64,000 nucleotides of DNA from Cladophialophora immunda (lineage: Eukaryota > Ascomycota > Eurotiomycetes > Chaetothyriales > Herpotrichiellaceae), in the NCBI RefSeq assembly GCF_000835495.1, contig NW_015622545.1, positions 3,984,042-4,048,041 of the forward strand, in the 5' to 3' direction. The notes under the pieces were generated by a model. That model was not told the DNA's origin, searched no databases, and saw only the letters and a program-made list of their open reading frames with translations. The translations under genes were made by a program, and so were the position numbers. Every line of letters begins with the position of its first letter. Position 1 is the first letter of the stretch. Below are positions 11,153 through 21,048 of the stretch, in pieces.

Positions 11153-13183
11153 TCAGTCCTGGTGGACCATTTCGACAGAGGAAGGAATCCGCCTAGTATT
11201 CACCAGCTGTACGAAACCGTTGCTGTTTTGCTCGAGCTTGACTGATAAACTCTTTGAAACTTGTTCCATCTGTCCCACAGTCGCTAGCACATCTCCTCCC
11301 CTGGCGTCTTGGTCTCTTAGCTCAGGGCTTGGAGCATAGAGGCCATGGAAGATGAGCGCAAGGGGAGACGATTTCCATACGTCAAAGTCCTTTGTGGTTA
11401 CCAGCACGGCGATGAAGAAGGCGAGGGTGAGAACAACGAGGGCTGCCGGAAAAGAAAGCAGTGGCCATTTCACTCCCAAACAGGTGGCATAGTGTAGAAC
11501 CTGCCCGGTGACGGGAGCACTGTTGGCCGAGGCCCCATTCTGGCGTATGTACGTAGTCAAAGACTTGGCGGCGTTTTGGAACATAGAATCCACGGAATCA
11601 ACAGTCATATCACCAAAGTTGTACACTGCTTGCAAAACTTGTGGTCCGTCAAAGCCCACTAGATTACCATCACCGTTCAGTTCGCCAGTCAAGGTTCCGG
11701 AGAAGAACTTGGAGAGGTATTTTTGTAGACCCGTGGGAAATCCCAAGGTGAAAATATAGAGACAGTTGTGGCCCAGCAAGGACTCCGGAAAGGTAGAGTA
11801 CTGAATGTAGTCCATATCTGGATTGAACGTCATGTCATAAGGAAGCCAACGGCTCGCCGGATCGATCCGATAGCCTAGGGCCGCGAGCTGACGAGACTCG
11901 TTCTGTGAGAGGCATTTGGTGTCAAGAATGCTGGAAGTGTCAAAATAGCTGTCTTGCGTCCAGTTCAGAGAAGGCCCAGTGACATCTGTAGGAACCTCGG
12001 AAAGTCTGCCCGCTGATATGACTGCATTGAACGACTGTACACATTGGTACATTGTGCAACTGACGGCCAAACGCCCTCCACAGCTTGCCTTAGCCTTTTC
12101 TGATGCATTTTGACATGCTGGAGATGACAATGGATCTCCAGTATATTCCAAGCCGGCTAAAGGGTATGACCCTACTAAGGTTTGGATATGATATCCTGAA
12201 CTGTCTTCAAAGGTCCACATTTTGCTTAGCGTCACGTTATCGCCACTTGTAAAGTTCACAGTAAGTCCCGAAGGTAGGGACGACAATATTGAGCCATGAG
12301 CATTGTCGTCCACCACTTTGATTTGATCTGATATATCCTGGCATTTGCTGCAGTATCCAAGGGTGCTATACTCGGTGGGGAAACTGCAATTGCCTGTCGA
12401 GCAAGTAAAGTCGACCTCGACGCCTGGAGCAAAGAAACCACTATTAATGGCGGACTGTATGCCCACAGGTACCGAGTCTGAGAGTGGGATTAGAGGCGTC
12501 TGAAGAGGACCCCAGTCGAAGTAGTTTGTTCGAGGTATTGTTGCAACCGCCCCTTGGACGGACGTACTGCAGTCGACAAAGTGAATAATATCTTGTGTAA
12601 CAGGATCCACAGCTAGCACCAATATCATGATAACAGCACCCAGAGATGCCAACAGATGTCGGAAACTTGTTGTCTTGAGCAATGTGAGGGAACCAAGGGC
12701 GCCGCGGCTGGCCGCGTCATATTTCGCAAGATGCATGAGAGGTTGGTCCGAGGATAGCCACGACCATTTTGACTGTCCAAGACCCGAAGCGAGGACAAAG
12801 GTTATGGCTGCCTTTATCACACTGGAGAGGATTGAAAGCAATGTGTTGATTGAGATTTTGAACGGGATTTTGGGGAGAGGTTTGTCCTGGTTCGGGTATA
12901 GGACTAGGACGATGGCACACAAGGCCAGTAGACAAACATGGAGTGCAATGATTTCTTGCCACCATTCTCGGAAGGTCCCTCTCAATTTTCGCTTCCAAAC
13001 TGGGTTTTGCTGAGGCCCATTTCTCCCAACACCACACCATTTGGCAATTTTGAGAGGAGGAGCAGAATTCCGCGAGTGCTCTTCGGTGTATCGGTAGCTG
13101 GTTTTGTCGTGTTTTGTAGCGACCTGCACATATCTGATTTCACTGGCGCCTACAGGGAGCATTCTTGTCACATTTGAAGCCAT
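11153..13183 (-). CDS. DUF3176-domain fungal membrane protein
   Basis: A single-exon gene for 676 residues, starting at the ATG at 13183; the open frame extends to 13213 only through a GTG. The DUF3176 signature is seen near the N-terminus: a hydrophobic segment (LHVCLLALCAIVLVLY), then INTLLSILSSVIKAAITFVLASGLGQSKW and the AKYDAASRGALGSL motif. A third membrane segment (LLASLGAVIMILVLAV) follows. A long predicted non-cytosolic region with many Cys (CSTGNCSF, CSKCQD, CGG, CTMYQC) and several NxT/S sites leads to a last membrane segment (FPAALVVLTLAFFIAVLV) and a short tail. Function is unknown for the family. It is probably a plasma-membrane or endomembrane glycoprotein. Confidence 0.85.
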   Translation of the reverse strand: MASNVTRMLPVGASEIRYVQVATKHDKTSYRYTEEHSRNSAPPLKIAKWCGVGRNGPQQNPVWKRKLRGTFREWWQEIIALHVCLLALCAIVLVLYPNQDKPLPKIPFKISINTLLSILSSVIKAAITFVLASGLGQSKWSWLSSDQPLMHLAKYDAASRGALGSLTLLKTTSFRHLLASLGAVIMILVLAVDPVTQDIIHFVDCSTSVQGAVATIPRTNYFDWGPLQTPLIPLSDSVPVGIQSAINSGFFAPGVEVDFTCSTGNCSFPTEYSTLGYCSKCQDISDQIKVVDDNAHGSILSSLPSGLTVNFTSGDNVTLSKMWTFEDSSGYHIQTLVGSYPLAGLEYTGDPLSSPACQNASEKAKASCGGRLAVSCTMYQCVQSFNAVISAGRLSEVPTDVTGPSLNWTQDSYFDTSSILDTKCLSQNESRQLAALGYRIDPASRWLPYDMTFNPDMDYIQYSTFPESLLGHNCLYIFTLGFPTGLQKYLSKFFSGTLTGELNGDGNLVGFDGPQVLQAVYNFGDMTVDSVDSMFQNAAKSLTTYIRQNGASANSAPVTGQVLHYATCLGVKWPLLSFPAALVVLTLAFFIAVLVTTKDFDVWKSSPLALIFHGLYAPSPELRDQDARGGDVLATVGQMEQVSKSLSVKLEQNSNGFVQLVNTRRIPSSVEMVHQD

Positions 13184-13966
13184 GATTCTCTTCGAAGGAG
13201 GTTGCTTGAACACTTACTGTGCCAGAGAGTGCAGGTAACATGTATTTCAGCCTCCTCAGTCGGCCCCCAACAACCTAAATGCAGGGATGAAACTCTCCGG
13301 GTAGGAGATAAGGGAGGCGTGTGCGCCCTGGCGTCCCGCTAAAGGGGGCTTTGAACTCTCTAGCCTACAAGTACAGTAGTCAAAGCCCAAGGCTAGCGTG
13401 ACGGCCGCACATCCTGGCTTGTAGGAGGCCAGGTATTGGAACGCAGAAAGAGGCGTGAGGGGTTTGGACGTATTAGTTAAAAGAGTGAGATTAGTTGATC
13501 ATCTCAGAGGGGCGCCTGGCCGTTGAAGCTGATCCCCCAGGCTGAGGGGTGAGGAGTCCCCGCACTCCAGTTGAAGGCGAGGCGTTTGGTATATAGGTGC
13601 GATTCTAGGCAGTCTGGTAATATTGTAGTTCAACTATCCCACGGCCAGGTCTTGGGGCGAGTCAAAGGGGTGACACGGGGTGAGCGGCTCTACCCGCGCG
13701 ACTGGCTAACCTAGTGCCTACTTGTAGACACTTAAGGGGCGTCACGCTAGGGGAGTGCCGGCACTACCTACCTTAACAGGTAGGTCTAGAAATGGAAATG
13801 GATTGTGGAGAGGTCGAGATTCGCCGCCGAGTACCTCGTACCCCGTATTGTGGTATGTAACCGACATTCCGCGTGAAACACAAGCTGAATCTAGTGGCTT
13901 TCACCATTCTCTCACGACTGACGTCTCTTTCGATACTTGGCCCCACGCCCTATCATTCAAACGACA
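13184..13966. other. Intergenic between DUF3176 and HAD genes
   Basis: About 780 bases serving two divergent promoters. No ORF of note. The region is G+C-rich with several G runs, but no clear repeat or RNA gene. Confidence 0.5.
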
Positions 13967-14901
13967 ATGGGCCTTCGTTCCGCAGAGATGGCGTCCTTTA
14001 AGACAGAGTGAGTCCCCTTCCACAGCACAGGAATGCCCAGTTGGTCTCGAATGTCCAGGCTCGAACTAACGAGCACGCCATCAGTTTTCCCCCAGTGCGC
14101 GCCTGCATTTTTGATCTGGACGGGCTTCTCCTCAACACCGAGGACATCATCACGTTATGCACGAACCAACTGCTTGAGAAGTATGGGCGACCTCCCTTTG
14201 TCCCATCGATTCGAGCCCAGCTCATGGGCATCCCAGACTCGATCAACGGTGAGGTCTTTCATCGCTGGGCCAGGTTGCCTGTCCCCCGGGAAGACTTCGC
14301 CCGTGAACTGTCTGAGCAGATGCGACTGCAGTTCCCCAATTGCAAGCCACTGCCTGGCGCAGTGCAGATTCTGTCCAACCTCAGCCGGGCACATGTTGCT
14401 GCTTCCGGGGATCGAATCGAACTCGCACTCGCCTCCACCTCCAAGAGCCACACCTACGAACGGAAAACTTCACAGCCAGAAGCGAAGCACTTGCTTGCCT
14501 TCATTCCGCCCCACAGACTAGTCCTAGGAGATGACCCGCGAGTGCGAGAGGGTCGAGGGAAGCCCGCCCCCGACATTTACAATGTCGCGCTTCAGTCGTT
14601 GAATACGCCACCAGGTTTGAATGATAAGCCTATTATGCCCAACGAATGCTTGGCCTTTGAAGACAGCGTGATCGGGGTCGAGGCGGCGAGACGGGCTGGC
14701 ATGAGAGTTGTTTGGGTCCCACATCAAGATGTGGCGCTCGAATACCAAACGAGGCAGCGGGAGGTGCTGGCTGGGAGGACGGGATTGATCGAGATCGGCG
14801 ATGAGTGGCAGCTGGGGGAGATTGACGACGACTGGGCCGAGTGCATTCCGAGTCTGGAGCAGTTCAACTACGAGAAATACGGCATTGAAGTTCCGACCTA
14901 G
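13967..14901 (+). CDS. HAD-superfamily phosphatase (GPP/DOG- or pseudouridine-phosphatase-like), 2 exons
   Basis: Exons 13967-14007 and 14085-14901 give 285 residues. The 77-nt intron has a GTGAGT donor, a CTAAC branch site and a TCAG acceptor, and it joins a 13-codon leader in frame to FPPVRACIFDLDGLL. HAD motif I is FDLDG (Asp24 nucleophile, Asp26), followed by a cap domain. Motif II lies in LALASTS, motif III Lys in GKPAPDIY and motif IV in CLAFEDSVIGVEAARRAGM, so all catalytic elements are present. Relatives dephosphorylate small phosphates such as glycerol-3-phosphate, 2-deoxyglucose-6-phosphate or pseudouridine-5'-phosphate; the substrate here is not decidable. The only other start of the downstream frame would be a GTG at 14008 inside the intron, which is why the spliced start was preferred. 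Confidence 0.85.
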
Positions 14902-15632
14902 ATTCTCCCTGATGGAGAACTAACTTGGACCGATTCTTGTCGCAGGACCATACGGCCCGGTCACTAACCCTGAGTGCGAGGAGCAGATATAGGGTATAGC
15001 ATGCTCAATCACACACACCAACCACTTCCCAAGACGTGCCCCCTGCCAACCAATCAAACGGCACAGCAGCGAACGCGAGACTTTGCGACAACAATGGGCG
15101 CGTCTGGCCAAATATTTTCTCAACAGTGCGAGAGAGTGAGCTCGATTGATGAGGCGACGAAGGATATTTACCTGGATATACGTGGGTATGTTATCCTTTA
15201 ACTTCGGCCGGAAATGCGCAGACTGGGTGGAAAGCAACAACACACTCATTGAAGGATACATTCTTGACACTTAATGTATCCTCAGATCAGCAATCACTTC
15301 GGCAGCCCTGATTTTCCTGTTCCATCCCCTTTACATCCCGACAAGATATCCCCCCTCGAGTCGATGGGTGCTGGTCTATATTGCCCAATGCCCAACGCCC
15401 ACATTCCTTGCTTCGAAACTCCCCAGCTCGCACGCCTTGGACAGTCGCTCACAACTGCGGCGTCCGCCTCACCCTGTATAGGAAATATCTCGTGCTTGGA
15501 ACCAAGGACCCCCTCGAAGTCCAGCCCTTATACGACAAAGTAAAGGGAAGGGAGGAATACTATTCATCGAGTAAAACGGTCATGTCATATCGCTAACCTA
15601 TTGCAATGCACGAGGTCCTGTCGAGGGCAATC
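14902..15632. other. Intergenic, no supported gene
   Basis: Short overlapping frames at 14920-15270 and 15274-15596 have no domain. This is the 3' side of both flanking genes, which converge here. Nothing else recognised. Confidence 0.45.
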
Positions 15633-16667
15633 TCACAGCAGAAGGCCAGCCACAGCCAGTCCCAGAAGCATGCCGAGCTCGAATGGCGGAATGGGTCGCT
15701 CTGCACGATTCGTTCCCGTCGTAGGAACGAGGATGCCGCTTGCCGACGTGGTTGAAGAGGATGTCGTCGAGCTCGGCGACAGCGCAGGCGTCGTTGGCGT
15801 GACGACCATGGAGCGTGAAGAATTGCCCAGAGACGTTGATGGGGATGGTGGTGGTGATATCGAAGTCGACTTGTCCGAAGAAATGGTCAACCCGGGGCCG
15901 GGCTCGACGGTGGCCTGATAGGGAGAAGTGGTGACCAGTGTCAGCGTTGCCGTGACGGTCGTCGTGTGCATCGCCGTTGCAGAGACCTATCCTGCGTCAG
16001 CAAGGCAACCCTCCCTGATCGAAGACAGTACCGAGCAAGCGGGGAGGAAACAAACCTCACTCGTCGACGAGCTGCTTCCACTGATCGCCGTACTCGTGCT
16101 CGCACTCGACGTCCCGGAACAAGTCCAAACGCCGCCCCGCGTCGCGTCCGCCGACGCAGATCTCGCAGGGGAATCTTGCCCGACCACCCAGACCAAGTTG
16201 CGGTCCCACATCTGCACGCTCGCCTCGACGCTCTTGTTGCAGAACACGCGATCATTCAGCGCCAAGCTCCCATCGACGTGGTCATCACCCGCACCGTCAC
16301 CGTCGCCATCGTCGCCGGCGCCCGCTGCGCACCCGCCGTCCAAGCACGCGCCCAGGGCCGCGCGGTACGAGCAGTCCGTGCAGATGCATCGGCGCAGCCT
16401 CGCGGAAGGCGGCTCATCCGCGGCGTCGGCGCCCGTGGTGGTGGCATTATTGCCTCCGTTGCCGCCGCCGCTGCCGCTGCTGGAGAGGATGGAGCCGCAC
16501 GACCCAAAGGCCTGGAGGAGCGAGGTGCTGAAGCACGTCTGCGCGCAGGCCGGGAGCTGCGTCCAGTTGGTATACTGGGCGCTGACGGCCGGTGGTACAC
16601 GTGGGAGGAGGACAAGAATGCCGCTGGCGGCGAGGAAGGTCTGGACGAGAAGCATGGGGAGAGTCAT
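15633..16667 (-). CDS. CFEM-like secreted GPI-anchor-type protein, paralogue 1
   Basis: Exons 16056-16667 and 15987-bounded 15633-15986 (69-nt intron, GTTTGT donor, GATAG acceptor, in frame) give 321 residues. An N-terminal signal peptide (MTLPMLLVQTFLAASGILVLL) precedes WTQLPACAQTCF, the start of a CFEM-type cysteine array (CIC, TDC, GAC, GGC) that closes with RVFCNKSVEASV. Low-complexity Gly/Ser/Asn and acidic DDGDGDG insertions interrupt the array. The second half is Ser/Thr/Pro-rich and ends in a hydrophobic tail (FELGMLLGLAVAGLLL) typical of GPI-anchor signals. CFEM proteins act at the cell surface in haem or iron acquisition or as effectors; which applies here is unknown. Two paralogues lie next to it on the same strand. 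Confidence 0.78.
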
Positions 16668-17261
16668 GGTATTTTTCGGACTGGGGAATGGGGGCTAATA
16701 TCCGTTGTCTTCTGGTGTTTCGGGTTATTCCTGTTGTCAGTTTGATGTGGAGGTGGTTGAATGAGTATCGTTGGTGTATACCAGGTAAACAACCTGAAGA
16801 GATCTCCTGGGATTTAGATCCTCGATCAATCCAGTATTGTCACTTGTGAGGCATGACGGATCATGGGATGGGAGCATGGGAGCATGGGAGCATGGGAGCA
16901 ATGTCACGGCGGTTCCTTGTTCATCACGCGCCATACTCAGTATCGTGATAAAGGCCGACATCACCCTTCGTTTGATATAGCATGACTCGACACCGAGCAC
17001 TATTACCTGTGACTTTGTGACCCATTAAAACTTCTCAGCATGGTGCTGAACATCAACCCGAAAGCTCGCCTGTGCAAAGTCGTAGTCCCATGATTACCCT
17101 CATTAACCGAACAAAAACCATGCCCCAGATGACCATATTCATTCACTGCAGCTATTATCAAGGTGCCAAATGAGCCTCAACTATTGCCTCCCATTCCCGG
17201 CCTGAATGAATAGACCTCCACATTGAGCGTTCAGGTTGTCGGCCGGCTTCTCCTCTGGTAA
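16668..17261. other. Intergenic between CFEM-like paralogues 1 and 2
   Basis: Contains the promoter of paralogue 1, a short tandem repeat at about 16867-16901, and the 3' region of paralogue 2. No gene seen. Confidence 0.5.
16867..16901. repeat. 8-bp tandem repeat (GGGAGCAT), about 4 copies
   Basis: Four consecutive near-perfect copies of GGGAGCAT are visible upstream of the first CFEM-like gene, about 200 bases before its ATG. It looks like a simple microsatellite. Confidence 0.85.
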
Positions 17262-18722
17262 TCACAGACCAAGGATCAAGACCCAAATGGTCGCGAGCAG
17301 ACATGTCGCAAAGATAGCTTCGAAATGGAAGTCCAACTCCCTCGCACCGCCTGTTTGACTTGGTAGTACGTTTGTGCTTGTACTTGTACTCCGGGTTGTC
17401 GGAACGGTGATAATGCTACTAGTACTAGTAGTAAGACTGGCACCGGAATGAGACGTGATGATTAAAGATGTAGGTTGGGTCTGCGTTACTGGACCTGTTA
17501 GGGTGATGAAGTCGCTGCTCTCGCTGCTGCCACTGGAAGTTCCACTGCTACCGCAGCCAATGCTGCATTCGATGCTTCCGTAGGTGATTCCACTATTGCT
17601 GCTAGTTGTTGCCCCGGCCGATGCCAAAGTCTCTTGCGTAGGATATCCTGGACCGCCACTATATGGCTGCCCGCTTGTCAGAGCTGTTGAAATGATGATG
17701 CTTGCTGTTGTGTTTTCCCAGTCTGGGATTGAGCTTTGGCATGACTGGGTGATGGGTGAGGACGACACGGGGTACGTGGGAAGAGGTCCGGGAGTGTTTG
17801 TAGATAACGCTGGCGTTACCGTTGTTGTTATGTAAGATGTGCTTGTGATCGATATGGTGATTGTCGTGTTATGCGAACAAGGTTGAGCCTCTGAGCAGGG
17901 ACCTCCTGGGACACTGGAAACATAGGTAGTTGGAACGAAAGTAAAGGGAGGCGGCGGGACTTCTGGGCTCGTTGAATGAGTAGATGTAAGAGACGTTATG
18001 CAGGAGGTATCCGAGGCGGAGGCGAACGAGGGAAGGGGATAGGATAGGATCGAGGGTAGACTGAAAGGAGCATACGAAGAGGAACTGATGGCAGAAGTGC
18101 ACGGAGAACAGTCCAGACCAGACACAATCGTCGAGGATGTCGCTGGAGAGGAAGAACTGGCACATGGAGTAGAGGAGGAGGGGAAACCAGGATATGATAG
18201 GGTTAAGTCACCCTTTACTGCGTCAGATAATGTCTTTCTTCTTTGACAATCACATACCTCGGTCACCGTTAGTCCCTTTGTATTCGTATTCGCCATAGTA
18301 GGTGATGCTGCCGCAGCTGCGCAGATGAGGTTGATACTCGTAGATGTGGTCGCTCCCAACGTACCACCCACAGACCATTCTGGATAGACATCTTCCCAGG
18401 AAACCGCTGCGTCGACAGACATATTGCAGAAGACTTGGTCGTTTGTAAGTAGAATTTTATCTGTGAGGTCTGGATCGCCGCAAGAGTTCGACGTCGTGAG
18501 ACAGGATCTCAATGCGTCGTCGTAGGTGCAACTGGAGCAGGTGCAGAGGCGTATGGACAGCCGGGACTTCGAGGTTCCGCAGTGGCTGGTGATGGACATG
18601 AGAGCCTCGTTGAAGCATTGTTGCGCGCAGGAGGGAAGGTCGTCCCAACCGTCGAAGTGAGCGCATGCATAGCCCACAGCTATCAGAAGCAGCGTTAAGA
18701 TGGTGGACTTTGCGAAGGCCAT
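17262..18722 (-). CDS. CFEM-like secreted GPI-anchor-type protein, paralogue 2
   Basis: Read as one open frame of 486 residues from the ATG at 18722. A signal peptide (MAFAKSTILTLLLIAVGYACA) is followed by GWDDLPSCAQQCF and a cysteine array including CTCSSC, RSC and NSC, closing in NDQVFCNMSVDAAV, which closely parallels paralogue 1. A very long Ser/Thr-rich stretch follows and the protein ends in a hydrophobic tail (FEAIFATCLLATIWVLILGL), as for GPI anchoring. A possible intron donor (GAG-GTATGT, near 18257) sits at the position of the intron in paralogue 1, but no in-frame acceptor was clear, so the exon structure after residue 150 is uncertain. Confidence 0.75.
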   Translation of the reverse strand: MAFAKSTILTLLLIAVGYACAHFDGWDDLPSCAQQCFNEALMSITSHCGTSKSRLSIRLCTCSSCTYDDALRSCLTTSNSCGDPDLTDKILLTNDQVFCNMSVDAAVSWEDVYPEWSVGGTLGATTSTSINLICAAAAASPTMANTNTKGLTVTEVCDCQRRKTLSDAVKGDLTLSYPGFPSSSTPCASSSSPATSSTIVSGLDCSPCTSAISSSSYAPFSLPSILSYPLPSFASASDTSCITSLTSTHSTSPEVPPPPFTFVPTTYVSSVPGGPCSEAQPCSHNTTITISITSTSYITTTVTPALSTNTPGPLPTYPVSSSPITQSCQSSIPDWENTTASIIISTALTSGQPYSGGPGYPTQETLASAGATTSSNSGITYGSIECSIGCGSSGTSSGSSESSDFITLTGPVTQTQPTSLIITSHSGASLTTSTSSIITVPTTRSTSTSTNVLPSQTGGARELDFHFEAIFATCLLATIWVLILGL

Positions 18723-19612
18723 AACAGTACAAAGAAAGATAGCTGATCGATATGTTAGGAAGAGGGAACGAATGGTAAGTGATGGGGGAAGATTATGCAC
18801 AAACAATGGACTGATGGCGACGGCCTCGATTTGGAAAACAACAAGAACTTATACACATAAAACTAGGTCGGATACCCGATGTCGGTGACGAGAAACACTG
18901 CCTGAGATTTAATCTGAAGATAGTGATACCGTCCGCTGCTGTGAATCCATGAGAATGTGTCATGCTCAAGTCGGTAGAACAAGCCCAAAAGGCCATTCGC
19001 TCGATCGTTAGGGGGCTGTTCATATTGACGACGTCGAAGGGATACTCGTCAGTTGTCTACAATGATAGTCACAGAATTTTTCAAGGTGTAGGCGGTGGCT
19101 CTCCGCCCGAGCAGCACCTAGTTTGATGGCAGAATACAACGAACTGGGAGACGGCGACTTCAGCTGGAGGGTTCTGGAAGCCTGGATGGCTGATGAGAAC
19201 GAAATGCGTTGTCACTCAAACAATTTTGCACGATACCTTTGAGGAAGAAGCGTTGGACCAAGAAAAGCGAAGCAACCGCACAAAGGAAGGCACCGTGGTA
19301 CCCATCGGAGATATCTTGTGGAACTTCACGAGACGTACAAAGTTATCTGTGTGACTTCGGTAGGCGGGAAGCATTCGGCCATAGCGAGCCGTTGATGGAG
19401 ACTCCCGGATCTTGCAGCGGTGAGCCGTCACGGTGTTTTTGAACGTGCAACCCAAGTGCCAGCATTCAAGCAACAGTGTCGTTGCGCCTCTGTCCTAGTT
19501 GTCTTGCAAGACAAAGTCCGCTTCCAGCTGGTATCCAACATTCAGAGCACTTGATTATCCCAGGATGGGTTTCCGTATGCCGCACCCGAAAGAGAAAGTC
19601 GTTCTCGTCTCA
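18723..19612. other. Intergenic between CFEM-like paralogues 2 and 3
   Basis: About 890 bases. Two short plus-strand frames (from ATGs at 19126 and near 19194, the second about 53 codons) look faintly coding but join to nothing. The rest is presumed promoter of paralogue 2 and 3' region of paralogue 3. Confidence 0.4.
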
Positions 19613-20433
19613 TCAGAATATCTTGCCAACAAGAATCCATGTCATTAAAAAGCCTGTCCCAAAGACACCGAAATCCCAGACGCAGGCACGAGGGGCGCCG
19701 TTGAAAGATTGCGCTGCGATGACGGTGGGAAAGGCAGACGCGGTCCAAGTGCCGTTCAACTTGCCGCTCGACGAGGCAGTGCTGGACAGTTCCACCACAA
19801 CTGTCGAGGTGCTGGTAATCAAGCCTTGAAAGGTAGTTTGGGCAGAGTCGGAATCAGGGCATATGGTTGAGGTATTGGTTGGGTGGATTGTCGACGGGAA
19901 GATTGAGGACATCTGCAGAGGATTAGCTCTTCCGAACACGGGCTTGGGCTCTCAGTGTGGTAAAGCGACATGCCTGAGTTTGAGCGGGAACCGAGACTGT
20001 GGACGAAAGACTCTCGCCAGACGGTGTCCCCAACGTGGCCGTCGCTGCGCCCATGGCCGCCGTGTAATCAAAGCCGCTATCAACAGAAGTGTTGCAGAAG
20101 ACGGTGTTTTTGAAGACCTCGACATCGTGATTGATGGGGTTGGAGTTGCAAGGTACGTTGGCTTGGAGGCAGAGGTCGAACTCTTTAGCGGCGACAGTGT
20201 TCCGGCAGAAGCAGTCAAGAGATACATGGGCGCAGGTCGCGAGAGAGTCGTTGACAGCCTTGGTGAAGCAACCTTGCTGCGAGCATAGTCAGTCTGGGTG
20301 AACGAACGGTTTCTTCTCGAGCTGAACTTACAGCGCAGTAAGGAAGCGCGGTCCATCTCTCGTAGGTCGCATTCACAAAGGGGGAGACGATCAAGGATAG
20401 AGAGCATAGCAGGATAGTCCGTAAAGACGCCAT
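19613..20433 (-). CDS. CFEM-domain secreted GPI-anchor-type protein, paralogue 3, 3 exons
   Basis: Exons 20332-20433, 19974-20276 and 19613-19912 give 234 residues. A signal peptide (MASLRTILLCSLSLIVSPFVNA) leads to LPYCAQGCF. The eight cysteines then follow a CFEM spacing: C-x3-C-x10-C-x5-C-x-C-x11-C-x5-C-x14-C, with Asp just before the CxC and the last Cys in TVFCNTSV. The Ser/Thr-rich second half ends in a hydrophobic tail (GVFGTGFLMTWILVGKIF). The first intron is GT-AG (55 nt). The second (19913-19973) appears to be GC-AG, with donor CAG-GCATGT; it is the only join found that keeps the frame into the GPI-type tail. This is the cleanest CFEM match of the three neighbours. Confidence 0.8.
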
Positions 20434-21048
20434 GATGGGTGACTGGGAGTGTGGTGTATGAAGAATTTGCAGGCAAAACAACAGTCAGATAATGGGAAAA
20501 GTCATCTAATTCCTCTGCTGAACCGCACCTTGATATAGTCGGCACTGTCACCGTCAATCACATGATTATCATTTTCCCTTCACTGGGTTAAGGAGTGATA
20601 GATTGGACATTCACATTTTTTGCCTTGATCAAACTGAACCTGGAGTCAAACAATAGTTGCAGTGATGGTCTCCGACCGCCTCCACTGGCAGATCAAGCCA
20701 CTCGAAAGAGCAGGGTTTAACATACCACTGGCCAAGTAGATTCACGGTAAATAGGGTGCACTTTCGTCGATGTCGATATGTTTCAAAACATGTATTTGAT
20801 AAAGGGTGCGGCATTGTCAAGGAGCGATTGTGAGCGGGCGAATGATGGAGTGAATGAAAGGTGTAGATAGGTGAGAGCAATGGAAAAGAACAGCCTTCCA
20901 GGTCTAATGCCATCGAGCTGCCTGGAGGCGCTGAGGAATCACCTTTTCAATCGAGTATCAGTGTTTTCAATCCTCATATTATTGTAGACCTTCCATTCAA
21001 ATCGGGTTCTTTGACGAGACTGATACTTTTCTACAGCCTCTCCAGCCG
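20434..21048. other. Intergenic between CFEM paralogue 3 and esterase
   Basis: Promoter side of paralogue 3 and 3' side of the esterase gene. No domain-bearing ORF or repeat seen. Confidence 0.5.

Noticed and set aside
15966..16745. Plus-strand open frame of 259 codons, Arg/Ala-rich
   Set aside because: It is the antisense of CFEM-like paralogue 1, whose strand has a signal peptide, Cys array and GPI-type tail.
19126..19350. Two short plus-strand frames between CFEM paralogues 2 and 3
   Set aside because: They look faintly coding (for example a 53-codon frame near 19194) but cannot be joined by splice signals and match nothing known to me.
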